Shown here: positions 36,692 through 52,952 of the stretch, piece after piece | Numbering within the stretch: position 1 is the stretch's first letter | Layout of the letters: every line of letters starts with the position of its first letter | Made by a program: the position numbers and the translations under genes | The notes under the pieces: generated by a model | What the model saw: the letters and a program-made list of their open reading frames with translations, nothing else | What the model was told of the DNA's origin: nothing | Databases searched by the model: none | NCBI GenBank assembly: GCA_020543525.1 | Contig: JAHYIO010000037.1 | Location: forward strand, 248,001 to 312,000 | Reading direction: 5' to 3' | DNA length: 64,000 bases | DNA from: Coriolopsis trogii | Taxonomy: Eukaryota; Basidiomycota; Agaricomycetes; Polyporales; Polyporaceae

Positions 36692-37947
36692 GCCCAAGGT
36701 ACCGCCGTCAAGACTCAATAGCTTGCGCCGGGTAGCTTATGGAGCCTTCCATGTGCACACAACAGGCAGATTCGTGCCCATCTCACTATAAGTATATGAG
36801 CATACCGGTGACATGCATTGAGTAGCCCCCGCAGACAGCTTATCTCCCCGGTTTCGTATTGGTCCGGGCGGGTTGTGCGTGAGGTAGGGAATATGAGGAC
36901 TGGATGATGTCTTGTTGATATGCGTGAGTAGTACGCGTATGCCATGCTCACGACAGACATGGCTTGGAATGTGTCTGTCAGGCCCTTCGGACATCGCTGG
37001 ACTGGGCCTCTCGGTCAAATCGGAGGGCAACGCGTCTCTATGGGTTATCGTCTCGCTCGCCAAGCATGCCGACCGGACGCAAGCCCTGTCGTAATGGAGG
37101 CTCAAAGGCAGTCAGCCCCTCTGAGCAGCACGACCTGCCGCCGCGGCATTGCCATGTACAAAGAAAAACAAATCTGAAACTTTCGCTCATGAACAGCGAC
37201 CTACGTCCGAGATCTGCGTGTTCTTGGCGGACATTGCGGCACCTCGCAGGTCTGCGTCAGATGCTCCGAAACATGCCTCAGGCTGCCATTGTCGCAAAAG
37301 TGGGGTGATCGACAGAATGGCGACGACCCACGGTTGAGGAGCCTGAGTGCGAACTTATTGCGGCTGCATAAGCCTAGGGCTAATACGTACACAAGCCCTC
37401 CCTAGCCGCTGCAACGAGGCTCGCTACCGTAGGCTACCGTATGATAGCGGGAGTTCGTAGCCGCGAGCAAGCTTCACCGTGCACATTACACTCTCGGTTA
37501 TCCATACGGGGAAGCTCCGCACACGAACTTTGGGCCCTCCGCGCCAACGGTGCCTGATATCTGGCGAATTCAGGGATGGCTAGAAGAACTGCTTTGAGCA
37601 CCCAGACCGAGTAAGAGCGCGGATCGGGCACGCTATGTACATGTAAGTATGCGAGCTTCGTGCTTAGATTCGGTAGTCAGCATGCGTTAGCAACCCCTTC
37701 AAACGCGTAACTTTTTACATTGGAAGGCTTGATGAAGTAGGACAATTGTGTGCCGTACATTGGGTTCGGACGATCCAGCACGCGTATGCAAGCCGCGGGG
37801 CATGTACTTATACGGTACATCGCAGCCTCTGTCGCAACGTCTGGTCCGATAACTATACGGAGGCAACGAGAGATTCGTATGTCGCCAGTAGAAATACAGA
37901 CGCTTTATTGTGATACAGGAACTACAATGGAGTGCTGCGAATCAAGA
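36692..37947. other. Intergenic between convergent genes
   Basis: The stretch lies between the 3' end of the Dsc2-like gene and the 3' end of eIF3d. No gene was recognised. Confidence 0.5.
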
Positions 37948-40331
37948 TCACGCATCGTCCTCCCCCTCGAACGGCGCCTCTTCGTCTTCTTCCTCCGCCG
38001 TGAAAGCATTTGCAGGAACAGCGTATAAACGGAGAACGGGCTATGAATGAGATAAACGCCAGTGTCAGCAAGTGGTTCGGTGAGAGGACCAAGGCAAGGG
38101 CAATAGAAAGATAACGGCGAAAACTGTCATCCCGCGACGACCCTCAACCATCATACTATGCCATACACGTCTTCCGAAACATGTTCCGCGTTTGGCACCA
38201 TTGAGTACCAGAAGTTGATGGGGAAGATCAATGACGATCAATGACGCTGTTTGTGAACACGGGCAGGTCCCATGTGCGCCAATAAGAATGATCAGGAACG
38301 CCGGCTTGTCCGCCAGCTGATCGCAGGTGCGAACGGTCACACACCCCAGTCACGGTAGAATGTAGGACAAGGAGAGGGATGACGGATGCGTACCTTGTTC
38401 GGGTCCTTCACCAGGACGTATTTGCCCTCGGGCTGCTTCATGCACATGTCGGCCACCGTGCGAACGATTCCCCAGCCATTGGCAAGGGAGACGTTGAGCT
38501 GCGCTGCAAAGTCCGCCGGTCGTGTCGATGTCGTACTCAGGATGACATGCCGAGTATTGTCGCGCGGGTTGGCACGAGAGATCCAACTAGAAGACAAGCG
38601 AGACGCCGATTAGCGTGTGGACGAAGGGAAGGATCCGGGAAACGGGGGCTAAGCCCCTCTCCACATCGTGGACACAAAGGCTACGGGAATTGACACGAAC
38701 CCAATTTTGAGCAGGTCTGCGCCCGCAAGAACGCTCTGCACAGTCCATTTCGCGAGCTTGCAGCTGTTGTTCTTCATCTCAGTGGCAACGACGGCGCCAC
38801 GCTGAGAGTCAAGCTTCGTGCGCCAGTCAGGCGCACCGCCAGCACCAGGCGCCCTCGGATCGAACTCGTTGAGTGCGCGAATGGTTACGAGACCGCGTCC
38901 TTGGGTAGGGTCTTGTCCCGCAGTGTAAGCGTCAACCTCAGTACGGACGCAGAGCTTAATGTCTTCGTCCTCTGTGACACCCAGGTCGAACACACGGTAA
39001 CGGTAGCCACAAGATGCTAGAGGTTCAGTCTCATCTGGCCCATAGAACGGGTTGGGTTTGGAGAAATCCACAGCGGGTGGGGGTGGTGTTTCGATGACAG
39101 TCTGGAAGGAAAAGTTTTGGTTGATGTAGGTAGCCTCCAGAGACAGAGAAGTGGCGGAGTTGATTGAGGGCGTTTCCGGGACAACAACCTTCTCATTGGG
39201 GTTGTTGGGATTGGGAGCGGGTGTATCCTGGGGAGGATCGGCCGCATTCTCGTTGACGGTCACGGTGTCAAACGGACCACCATCGCGCTTGTCGAAGAAG
39301 AGCTTGTCACCCTCGCGAACAACAACAATGTCCCATGGGTACACGGATCTCGGAGCAGTCATGAGGACGCTCAAGATGACATCCGTCGTGTAAATCGTTG
39401 CTGTGTCTTTAGCGGCCAACTGCATGCACTTGTAAGTATTCAGATGGCCGGCACATGAGAATGTTTACTAACCTCCTGGATTACAGGGTCATCGGACGTG
39501 GTGGGGTTATATTTGATACGGTCGAGCAGTTGCAGAGGCTTCTCGGACTTCGTCGTGATGCGATCGTAAGTTTTGTCGTAGGGGTACACGCGTCCATACG
39601 TATCCCTGATCCAAATGTGAGTCAACTGTTTGCAAACGCTAGTGGGAAATAAACTCACAAGTCTTCAGGCTCGTCGACCTCCATCCGGAGCTTGGCCAAA
39701 CGATGAAACTCGATTTCTTCCAGCATGGCCCAATCGGGAGAGATAGCGACGGATGACTCGCGCGCACGACCATTCTGCAATAGAGTAATCAAGTCAACCA
39801 TATGAGAGGGTGGGATTTCTATGCGCGCACCTTTTCCCAATCTCTCCATCCCCGTCTGCCACCCCGATTCGCACCACCGCGTCCTCCAGAGAATCCACCC
39901 CTTCCACCCCTCTGCTGGTTTCCACCCCTTCCGTAGTTTCCGCCGCCACGACCAGACATCCTTCCGCGGTTCATCGGACCACCCCGACGAGCAGCTCCAG
40001 CCTTACTATCGACAACCGAGAAACTAGACTCGTCCTCGGCATGGAAGTAAGCGAAAGCACTCGCGGTGCCGCTGCCAAATGCGGGTTGGCCATCGCGCCT
40101 GCGACCACCCGGGCCACCTCCGCGTACGTTCGTAGAAGAGAGCCCTAGATTCGTCGGACGGTTGTCGCCAGATATGTCGTTCCAGTCTGCGAAGCGACCA
40201 AGCTTGTCGGACTTCGAGTAGGGAGCATATGGAATGTCTTTGAATTTGAACTGAGGCGGCAAGGTCGACGATGACGGACCCCAACCACCATCTGGGTTGT
40301 CGTTGATCTGCGGGAGAGAGAAGGAGGCCAT
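37948..40331 (-). CDS. Translation initiation factor eIF3 subunit D
   Basis: Six exons keep phase: 40331-39831, 39774-39659, 39638-39473, 39428-38701, 38586-38394 and 38040-37948, giving 598 residues. eIF3d is part of the eIF3 complex on the 40S subunit and can bind the mRNA cap through its central domain. Visible family features are the start ([18 protein letters not shown], then [21 protein letters not shown]), an Arg/Gly-rich RNA-binding stretch at about residues 105-165, and [42 protein letters not shown], then [11 protein letters not shown] and [19 protein letters not shown], and an acidic tail complete the pattern. The terminal intron (38041-38393, 353 bp) is much longer than the others. 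The gene shares a short divergent promoter with IST3. Confidence 0.95.
38222..38243. repeat. Tandem 10-bp repeat in the last eIF3d intron
   Basis: Two direct copies of gatcaatgac follow each other. They fall inside the unusually long terminal intron of eIF3d. Confidence 0.7.
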
Positions 40332-40474
40332 GGCTGCCGACGATGGTGAGCGTGCAGTCCAGATACAAAATTTCGTAGGCGCCCGTATAGGGCCTTGAGT
40401 CTACAATAGGCGCGCACGTGTTTATCCTGTGGCTGCGACTCCGAAGTCGTCTGTAGCCTTCAACGTCCATAACC
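40332..40474. promoter_or_regulatory. 143-bp divergent promoter, eIF3d / IST3
   Basis: The start codons of eIF3d (minus) and IST3 (plus) are only 143 bp apart, and no reading frame lies between them. Both transcripts must start in or very near this interval. No TATA box was recognised. Confidence 0.75.
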
Positions 40475-41635
40475 ATGAAGTAAGTCTCCTCCAACACGCA
40501 TATACCACACTTTCTGACATCGAAACTGCAGCGTTGTGCGGGAGATTAACAAGATCAATGAGAAGGAGTTGGATCTGGGGACGACCGGGTCATGGCATGA
40601 TGATTATAAGGGTGCGTCTACTCCGTGTCGGTTATGCTTGTCGTACTAAGACGCGTCATACAGATTCTGCATACATATTCATTGGTGGACTGCATAGGGA
40701 TCTTACCGAGGGCGACGTGATTACCATATTCTCGCAGTGAGTCCTGTCCGTGTCTTGTCTGCAACACCCCAGACTCATCGCAACAGGTACGGCGAAGTTA
40801 TGGACGTCAACCTCCCTCGTGACAAGGAGACCGGAAAGACCAAAGGCTTCGGCTTCCTAATGTATGAGGACCAGCGTTCGACTATTCTCGCAGTAGACAA
40901 TCTGAACGGGGCCAAGGTCCTAGACAGGACCCTCCGCGTCGATCACGTCAAGAATTACAAGCAGCCCAAGAAGAAAGGAGAGGATGGGGATTGGGAGGAG
41001 CCTGAAGAGCAGAGTCTCAATGCAAAACCTCCAATGATCCTTGGTACGCCCTCCTTTCGCGAGGGGCTTATGACCAACATTGACATGTTGCTTGTGCATT
41101 GACAGACGGAAATGAAGTGTCTGACTCCTCAGACTCGTCTGGGCCTGAGATAGACCCTGAGGACCCAATGCGGGACTATCTCATCGCGAAGCGGAAGGAG
41201 GCAAAGGTTACAGGAAAGGGGAAGAAGTCCAAATCCAAGAAGAAGCACAAGGACGAGACCCCAGAGGAGCGTCGCGCGCGCAAGGAACGTAAACGACTGC
41301 GAAAGGCCAAAGGGAAATCTGCAGGCGTGAAGGGCGTGGAGGACTTGTTGAATTCTCTGGTCGGTGACATGGCATCTGGATCTGGAGACCGGCGGCGAAG
41401 GAGTGCATCTCCCGGGCGGTCTCGTAGCAGAACACCTGTGCGAAGCCGGGACATTGACGACCGCCGACCCCGCTATTCCCCCACCAGGAGACGGAGCAGG
41501 TCTCGCGAACGGACGCCGCCCAGACGCGGGCGGTCTCGCAGTGTAACTCCACCTCACCGTTCTCGTGAAGATGAACGGCGACATGACCGGCGTGAGGACG
41601 ATGTTCCTCCCAGGGCGCGAAGGGTGTTTGACTGA
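40475..41635 (+). CDS. IST3: Ist3/Snu17 (RBMX2-like), U2 snRNP RES-complex splicing factor
   Basis: Five exons keep phase: 40475-40479, 40532-40611, 40664-40736, 40787-41043 and 41106-41635, giving 314 residues. The first exon holds only ATGAA. The N-terminus [17 protein letters not shown] is diagnostic. It is followed by one RRM at about residues 30-110 with RNP2 AYIFIGGL and RNP1 [12 protein letters not shown]. The C-terminal extension WHDDYKDSAYIF precedes the RRM as in Snu17. In RES, Ist3 binds Bud13 and Pml1 and promotes splicing and retention of pre-mRNA. The last exon adds an unusually long basic tail: a Lys-rich stretch and then many Arg-Ser and Arg-Arg-Ser repeats, as in metazoan RBMX2 and unlike the short yeast protein. 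Such tails are SR-kinase targets. Confidence 0.93.
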
Positions 41636-42790
41636 CATTATCTGGTGGCGAGAACGCATGGTAGCTGACTGAGGTTCCTCTCGGTTCAACTATGCGGAGG
41701 TGCGTCTTCACCGTATCATGTTCGACCCTGCACTCGAGCTGAGATCGCATGCCATCATGTCAGGTTCTTGAACTCTACTCTAGGGCTATTAGGTCCCTCT
41801 TCTCACGTCGCGGCACGCCGTCGGTCCGGATCTGGCATTGTACGTTGATGCATGTAAACTGACACCTTGCTTGAGGCAAATTGCAATCGCGCCTCCGGGG
41901 TTTATGCGAACGCAGCAGTCTTGGGAATCGGGACACGAACACGCCAGAATATGCGGGATTCTTCTGATGTGCGCGTGTCTCGCCACCGGCGGGGACTCAT
42001 CGCAGGCTCTCCACTTGACACCAAGGGCTCCGTTGACATATTGTGGGAAGTAGGGCAAGAGCGCCTTACGCTTGCGACGTGTCTCTTACGGTCGCTGGGG
42101 AGATCCAGATGGGGTTCAAACGTCCAAATCTCAACGCTACGATTGACAGCCATAGCGACGGTGAAGCCCTCTCTCGCATGCGCCTCTGCTTACACTTCAG
42201 GACCCGTCAGGAAACGCAGCATCTCAGGTCAGGCACTCCTCTCGTGCGCTCTGCGAATGATGTCCTTCGACCCATGCATGGTCAGGCGCATGAGAGCGCG
42301 ATCAATACGGCGAACTCAATAGACATGGGCAGTCCAGACCGTTCGAGCCCCGATGCGAAGCCTGCCACGGGCTTCCGAGGACACTTCAACCTCCCAAACA
42401 CCAAGGTTCGGGTGGTACGTCCCCCACTCTGAGTGTCAGTGATGAGACTTGATGTGGTTGGTTCTCAATAGCCTTGATGCTGCCTTTCGCGTCCTGTTGC
42501 TGCAGTGATTCGTCATATGGGCGCCGGGAGCTACTGGGGAAAGGTCCGAAAGGAACACATCCGGTCATGGTTTTACTCAATTTTTCATTGCCGCCGGCTG
42601 GGTTCGTCCAGTGCGCCATGGCCAACACCGAAGGCGATGCAGTGTCCCTCTTCTGCATCTGATTCATCCCTCCGCATGGTCGACAACGGAAGCTGTTGCT
42701 GGCGCCGTGCCAGGCCGTCGGGTTCCCATGTCAGAGTGGGCCTGCGCGCTCGAGCGAAATCGAATGCATTGACGGGCCTGGATGATATCA
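41636..42790. other. Intergenic, no gene recognised
   Basis: A plus-strand frame of 129 codons (42043-42432) is the longest, but it has no recognisable motif and is not joined to anything. Confidence 0.45.
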
Positions 42791-43650
42791 TTATGCAGAC
42801 ATAAATAAATGGCATTCGCACCGCCGCGGAAGCAAACAGAGTTGCGACTTGTCTTCAAGGGGGATAGTCAGTTCGGAATGAACTATTATCATCCCTTGCG
42901 CTTGGCAGGCAGCGTCACCAATACCGCCGTAAAATGCATCATACGCAGCTTTCGGTCCGAAATACAGTGTGTGGTTTTCTTCTTGGCCGCCGGACTCGGT
43001 AGACGACCTGCTAGCGGTGGGCTGCCCGTTGGCGGCCGTAGGCACCGCTTCGAATTTCCAACTTCGAGCGATCAGGATGGAACAACCCCTGCACAGGCTG
43101 TCGAAGTCAAGCGTGCGAGCTGAAGAGTGAGTAAATAACAAGAGAAGGCCCGTCCTCTCAACTTCCATCTGTGGCTGAGCACCAGGATCTTACGAGATTC
43201 CGCACCCACAGCGTCCGAGCTTGAGCCCATCATGGACCCACGCATGGTCGGGCCGAGGTTAGCGAACGCCAACTACTTGATCTCCCGTTCAAAACTAAAC
43301 TTGGAGGATGCAAGTTTTTTGACAGTGCTGCGCTGTGGTTGAAGCCGGGCATCGAGCGGTTTTACTGGGCGCCGAAGAGCGTTCAACGACGGCTTGGGGT
43401 TCAATATGTCCGACCGTGAACGGAGCGCTGCGGGTGGCCATTCCATGTTTCGGACATGTACCGACGGGCGGAGGCTCCGTGGCGTGTTCGCGAGCGAGTA
43501 CCTGATAGCTAGCGTGAGCTCTATGGCGTCCTGTGAGAGCGGTGTGGTTGCCAGGAGCGCTAGCTCGTACGTGACAGGCTGCAATGGAAGCACGACGTAC
43601 GTTTCGGAGACACTTCCCATATAGTTTGCGCATGGACCAATTGTAATCAA
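42791..43650 (-). CDS. Hypothetical minus-strand gene, exons uncertain
   Basis: Two frames stand out on the minus strand. The first (43650-43273, 125 codons) contains ETYVVLPLQPVTYELALLA and a Ser/Arg/Pro-rich end. The second (43168-42791) contains HTLYFGPKAAYDAFYGGIGD. A third short open stretch (43272-43072) lies between them. Amino-acid make-up looks protein-like, but I found no clean splice path and no known domain. This could be an unrecognised gene, a relic or chance. Confidence 0.22.
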
Positions 43651-44136
43651 ACCGTTGAGCTGGGCCTGAGGTTCTTTTGCTTCTCGATTTCATACCGTAC
43701 AGTGTTGTTTTGGTCGAGCGCGCCGCCTTGCTTTACCCTGAGATTCGGGAAATCACAAAAACGTCAGGACAAAGACGCCACGAAGTCAACCAGACACGAA
43801 TCTCCTTCGGCAGTTCACGTGGTCTTCAGGAAGTACAATCCCGAATTGAAAGCCCAGCCCGCTGTAGATAGCGAACTCCTGCTCTGTAGAAGCCGAAGTG
43901 GTATATTACTGTGCTCGGTAGGCTGTACTATATGATAGAGTTCTAACGGGGACAGAAGCTAACGTGACATCTAGTACTTGCAGTAGTAATAGCTAGTGGT
44001 ATATGTGGATGGTCCAAGAACATGACAACGACGAAGATAACGCACAACACAACCTTAGAGCTACACCTGGTAAAGAAGAGCTTAAAAAGGGAACGAACCC
44101 GAGAATGTCCACGATCAATGACATGATGTCTTACGC
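43651..44136. other. Intergenic downstream of the beta-helix gene
   Basis: No gene was recognised. It includes the likely 3' UTR of the minus-strand beta-helix gene. Confidence 0.45.
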
Positions 44137-45989
44137 TCAATAGCGTCCTGTTTTTTGCGCTTGATTCAACGCCCATTTGCGAACGAAGTATGTGAGCGCT
44201 GCGATGGCCGCGACGCCAAGGATGACACCGATAGCGATACCAGCCTTGGCTCCACCAGAAAGTCCCGAACCGCTCGATGGACCAGATGATTGGGTGGAAG
44301 AGGTCGATGACGGACCGGGTGGAGACGTCGATGACGCTGGATTCCCTCCGAATGGCCAATAATCGCCCCCATCCGGGGGCGTTATGCACGTGAGGCTGTC
44401 GGCGTCGGGTATAATCTGAAAGTCGCTCTGGATGTTGGAAGACTGGACGGTGTTCTGGTCCTGGACGAACGCGGCTGGCGTGGGTGTCGTGTCCGCCGTG
44501 CTGCAATTGGGGCCGCGCGAACCAATGAAGGACGTGTTGCCCACCAGAACGTTCCCCTGGACGGTGAAGTCCTGTGCTGAAGAGATGGCAATTCCGTAAC
44601 CAAAGGCACCGCTGAGTTTGTTGTTCAACACTGTCCCCGAGAGGCTGATATTGCTGAAGTAGCGGTCTCCAAACCACGTCCGTGGCCCAATAGCAATGCC
44701 GATCCTACCTGCGGTCAGCACATGGGGTCACAGGCGGGAAGAACGAAGTGAGACATACTTGACTATTGCGTCTTCATCGTTCTCACCCTTGGTTTCACCA
44801 GCCACTGCGGGGTCCGAGGCGAAGCCTCCATTGATGATGTTGTTCCTCACGATGGTGCCGGTGTAGTTCCCGTTCCAAGGGTCATAGTCAACCATGTTGA
44901 TTCCGCCAAGGAGTGTCATCTGTCACAAGTTGTAAGCCACAGGTACAGTACACAGCCAATGTAGAAGAAGCGGTAGGCCTAGAACTTACATTCTCCACCC
45001 AAATCGTGTTGTCCTCTACCAAGGTTCCAGGGGCGCCAAAAAGAACGATGCCCCCATCCTGTCGCAATGATGAACGCTATAGAATGACGACCTGTCGCCG
45101 AGACCACTCACAGTAGGGTTGTTGACCATATTATTGCGGACAACGCTGTTCTGGCAGCTGACGCTAATGCCGTCCGCCCATTCCTGGAACGCGTCTGACC
45201 CACACGGACCGATGTCATTGTTCTGGACGGTGACATTGCTGCAAGAAAGAGCGCCTTCCGAGATATGCAAACATGACCAGCTGCGCGGGTCGTAAGACCG
45301 CACAAACTCAATGAGTTGCCCAGAGTTCGAGCCACCCATCTCGATGTTAGCGCCACCGTTCGTAGGGGACGCCCCGTTCCGTGTTCCATTGATCTATATG
45401 AAACGGGGACGTCAGAAGCCTTGACATTCAGAGAAGTTTCAAGGAAACCTTGCAGCCCTTCTAGTGAGCACTGAGCACTAACCTGGACGTGCCGCAGCTT
45501 CACCCCACTGCAATTTTGGCAGGTACCATCAACGGCCGTGGTGTGCCCTTGGCCGTCCGCGACTGGCCCGTTCACAACAAGCGTCGCGCGGTCATCTCCG
45601 ATAGGGTATCCGACTGTGCTGATCTCTTGGTTCGGTGCGGCGAATAGGATGGGGGCCTGGATAAGGTACTGCCCACCAGGACACAGTGGAAGGGTATATC
45701 CCGGACCGGATGAATTGAGAAGTGTGTTCAATCGGTCCGTGAGTGTGTTGAGGGGATCAACTGGTTCACAGTCGTCCCGGACGCGAAGTTCCGCATGAGA
45801 CCTGTCCGGCATAGGCATCCAGCAACTGTAGTATACTCTAACGAAGTGATGGTCTTACCTAGAAAAGAGGACGTGGTCCAATTTCGCCAGGACGTGTCTT
45901 CTATGCGCAAATTGTGCTGTGTGTCTCCCGAGCGATGCACCAGCCAATAGGGAAAGAGCGAGTATGTGAACCAGTGTAGCATGTACCAT
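44137..45989 (-). CDS. Secreted-domain right-handed beta-helix protein with C-terminal membrane anchor
   Basis: Six exons keep phase: 45989-45859, 45825-45483, 45393-45112, 45058-44990, 44919-44759 and 44704-44137, giving 517 residues. A signal peptide (MVHATLVHILALSLLAGASL) opens the protein. The body carries repeated Asn-rich turns of parallel beta-helix coils: CSNVTVQNNDIGPCG, SVVRNNMVNN, GTLVEDNTIWVEN, GTIVRNNIINGG, GTVLNNKLSG and FTVQGNVLVGN. Many N-glycosylation sites and paired Cys residues support secretion. A Ser/Thr/Pro/Gly-rich stalk precedes a single membrane span at about residues 483-503 (AGIAIGVILGVAAIAALTYF) and a short basic tail. The fold is shared by pectate lyases, polygalacturonases and other polysaccharide-active enzymes, but I saw no diagnostic catalytic motif. 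The likely role is a cell-surface carbohydrate-binding or carbohydrate-cleaving protein. Confidence 0.8.
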
Positions 45990-46731
45990 GTTGGTATTCG
46001 TGAAAGATAAATGCAGATGGAGTATTTGGTTAGAAACGAGCTATCTTGCAGATTATGTGGGCCTTCCCAGAAGTGTAGAATAGCAGAGGTGAACGGCAGG
46101 AATGGTGAGGTCAACGCGAGGCACCGCGCCGGCCGTAGTGGGCGGAAGAGGAGGAAGCGCCCATTTCTTGACGATCATATTCGGCTATTGCGCGAGTGGC
46201 TGACTGCATCATGTTCCCGACAACGTTCGCTTCGTTGTCTTCATCCTGACATCTCACCAGTCCTGTTTATTCGCTAATCCCCGTAGTCAGGCCTCACAAC
46301 CCTAGCTAGAGAGTATACGGACGGACCGATCCATATAATACGGGGTTGCACGGTAGGATACAATACAGAGTTGCTGCTACTCGACCGACAGGTGAAAATA
46401 CAAGGCTAGTTGGACACGGCACAAATATTTACGGACGAAGACGTTACCGGAACGAAGAATCGAACACAGATCACATAGCCAAAGTGGAGCGCAAGACCAG
46501 CATTCCGGGCAGAGAAATCGTTAACACCGTCACGGCCCCGATTACCTGTCAAGACCGTTTGAAGGGGGAATGGACGAGAAATCCGAACCAATCCTGGGGA
46601 AGCGTATCGTAAGGAAAGGCGAAGCCGCCCTGCCTTCTCTTCTATGGTATGGAATAGTCCGGTTCTTAGGAGGGCCACCTAGCAGAGGGAAGACGCGGAA
46701 GTTTGCCGGGGTACTTGAGTCCTAGTCGGTA
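45990..46731. other. Intergenic between beta-helix and poly(A) polymerase genes
   Basis: No gene was recognised. It should hold the beta-helix gene promoter and the 3' UTR of the first poly(A) polymerase gene. Confidence 0.5.
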
Positions 46732-49539
<2,808 letters not shown>

Positions 49540-50055
49540 GGTTGGTTCAGTGGTAGAGAGTGGCGGTAGGAGTGAGGGGGAAGGTGAGGCCGAGTGGACG
49601 TACTTATGTTGTTCGTCCAAGATGCAAGAGCTCACCGGAACTTCAGCGGACGCTTGCATTACACCTGACCGGCGTATGCCGGCAATATCATCACGCACGC
49701 CCCACAGCGCCACCACGCCCCCTTGTTCGCGCTCTGCAACTGACTATCCGGGCACAAGCCACACCAAAGAAACAGAAAGACGTAGAAAGAATGATCATTC
49801 ATGCGCTACTGTACAGGGGTCTTGCAGTGTGTAATATTCGCGATATAAAGTAATATCCGGAAACCCGACAAAAAACCATCTCCCTCAACTCATGGTTATC
49901 GAGCTCGTAAGTGGACCATGGTTATACAGACGGACAGTAGTTGGCTGGCAGGTAAGTATGATGGAGTGAGTAAGGTCAACGTACTGTCAGCAAAAGAGCC
50001 ATAATCATGGGGAGAACTTGGTGCATAACAGCGCATTCAGCGTCCAGGAAAGCCT
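49540..50055. other. Spacer between the two poly(A) polymerase genes
   Basis: This 516-bp spacer should hold the promoter of copy 1 and the 3' UTR of copy 2, since both are read leftwards. No gene was seen. Confidence 0.55.
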
Positions 50056-52547
<2,492 letters not shown>

Positions 52548-52952
52548 TGTGCAGGCGATAGTATGAGATAAGGGGAGGAGCTTGGGGGCAGAGGTAGCCC
52601 TGAGGTGGTCGTCGTGGAAAAGGGGACGAGGACGAGTCCGGAAGCACGGTACGACAATGAACTGGCTGGGCACGGCATTTGCCGAAACATGTACATTGAG
52701 CGCTTACGGAGTCTAGCCCAGCGCTTGTCTCTCATACATGCAGTCCTTGCCTGGTCCTTGCAGCATGCGTCTAGGATGCAGCACATACATATATGGTCGT
52801 ATGCGAGATATGGAAAGAGTTGTCGAAGCCCTTGCGGCTACCCATTGAGGGTGGCGGCGCTGTATGGCAAGGTTGCAAACGGAGCGCTCGATTGACTGTC
52901 GACACGGCTCCGGGAACATGACCTTCGTCTTCCTCGTAGACCTCGACCACTT
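52548..52952. promoter_or_regulatory. Divergent promoter, poly(A) polymerase copy 2 / GatB
   Basis: The 405-bp interval separates two start codons facing away from each other. No reading frame or clear motif was recognised. Confidence 0.5.
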
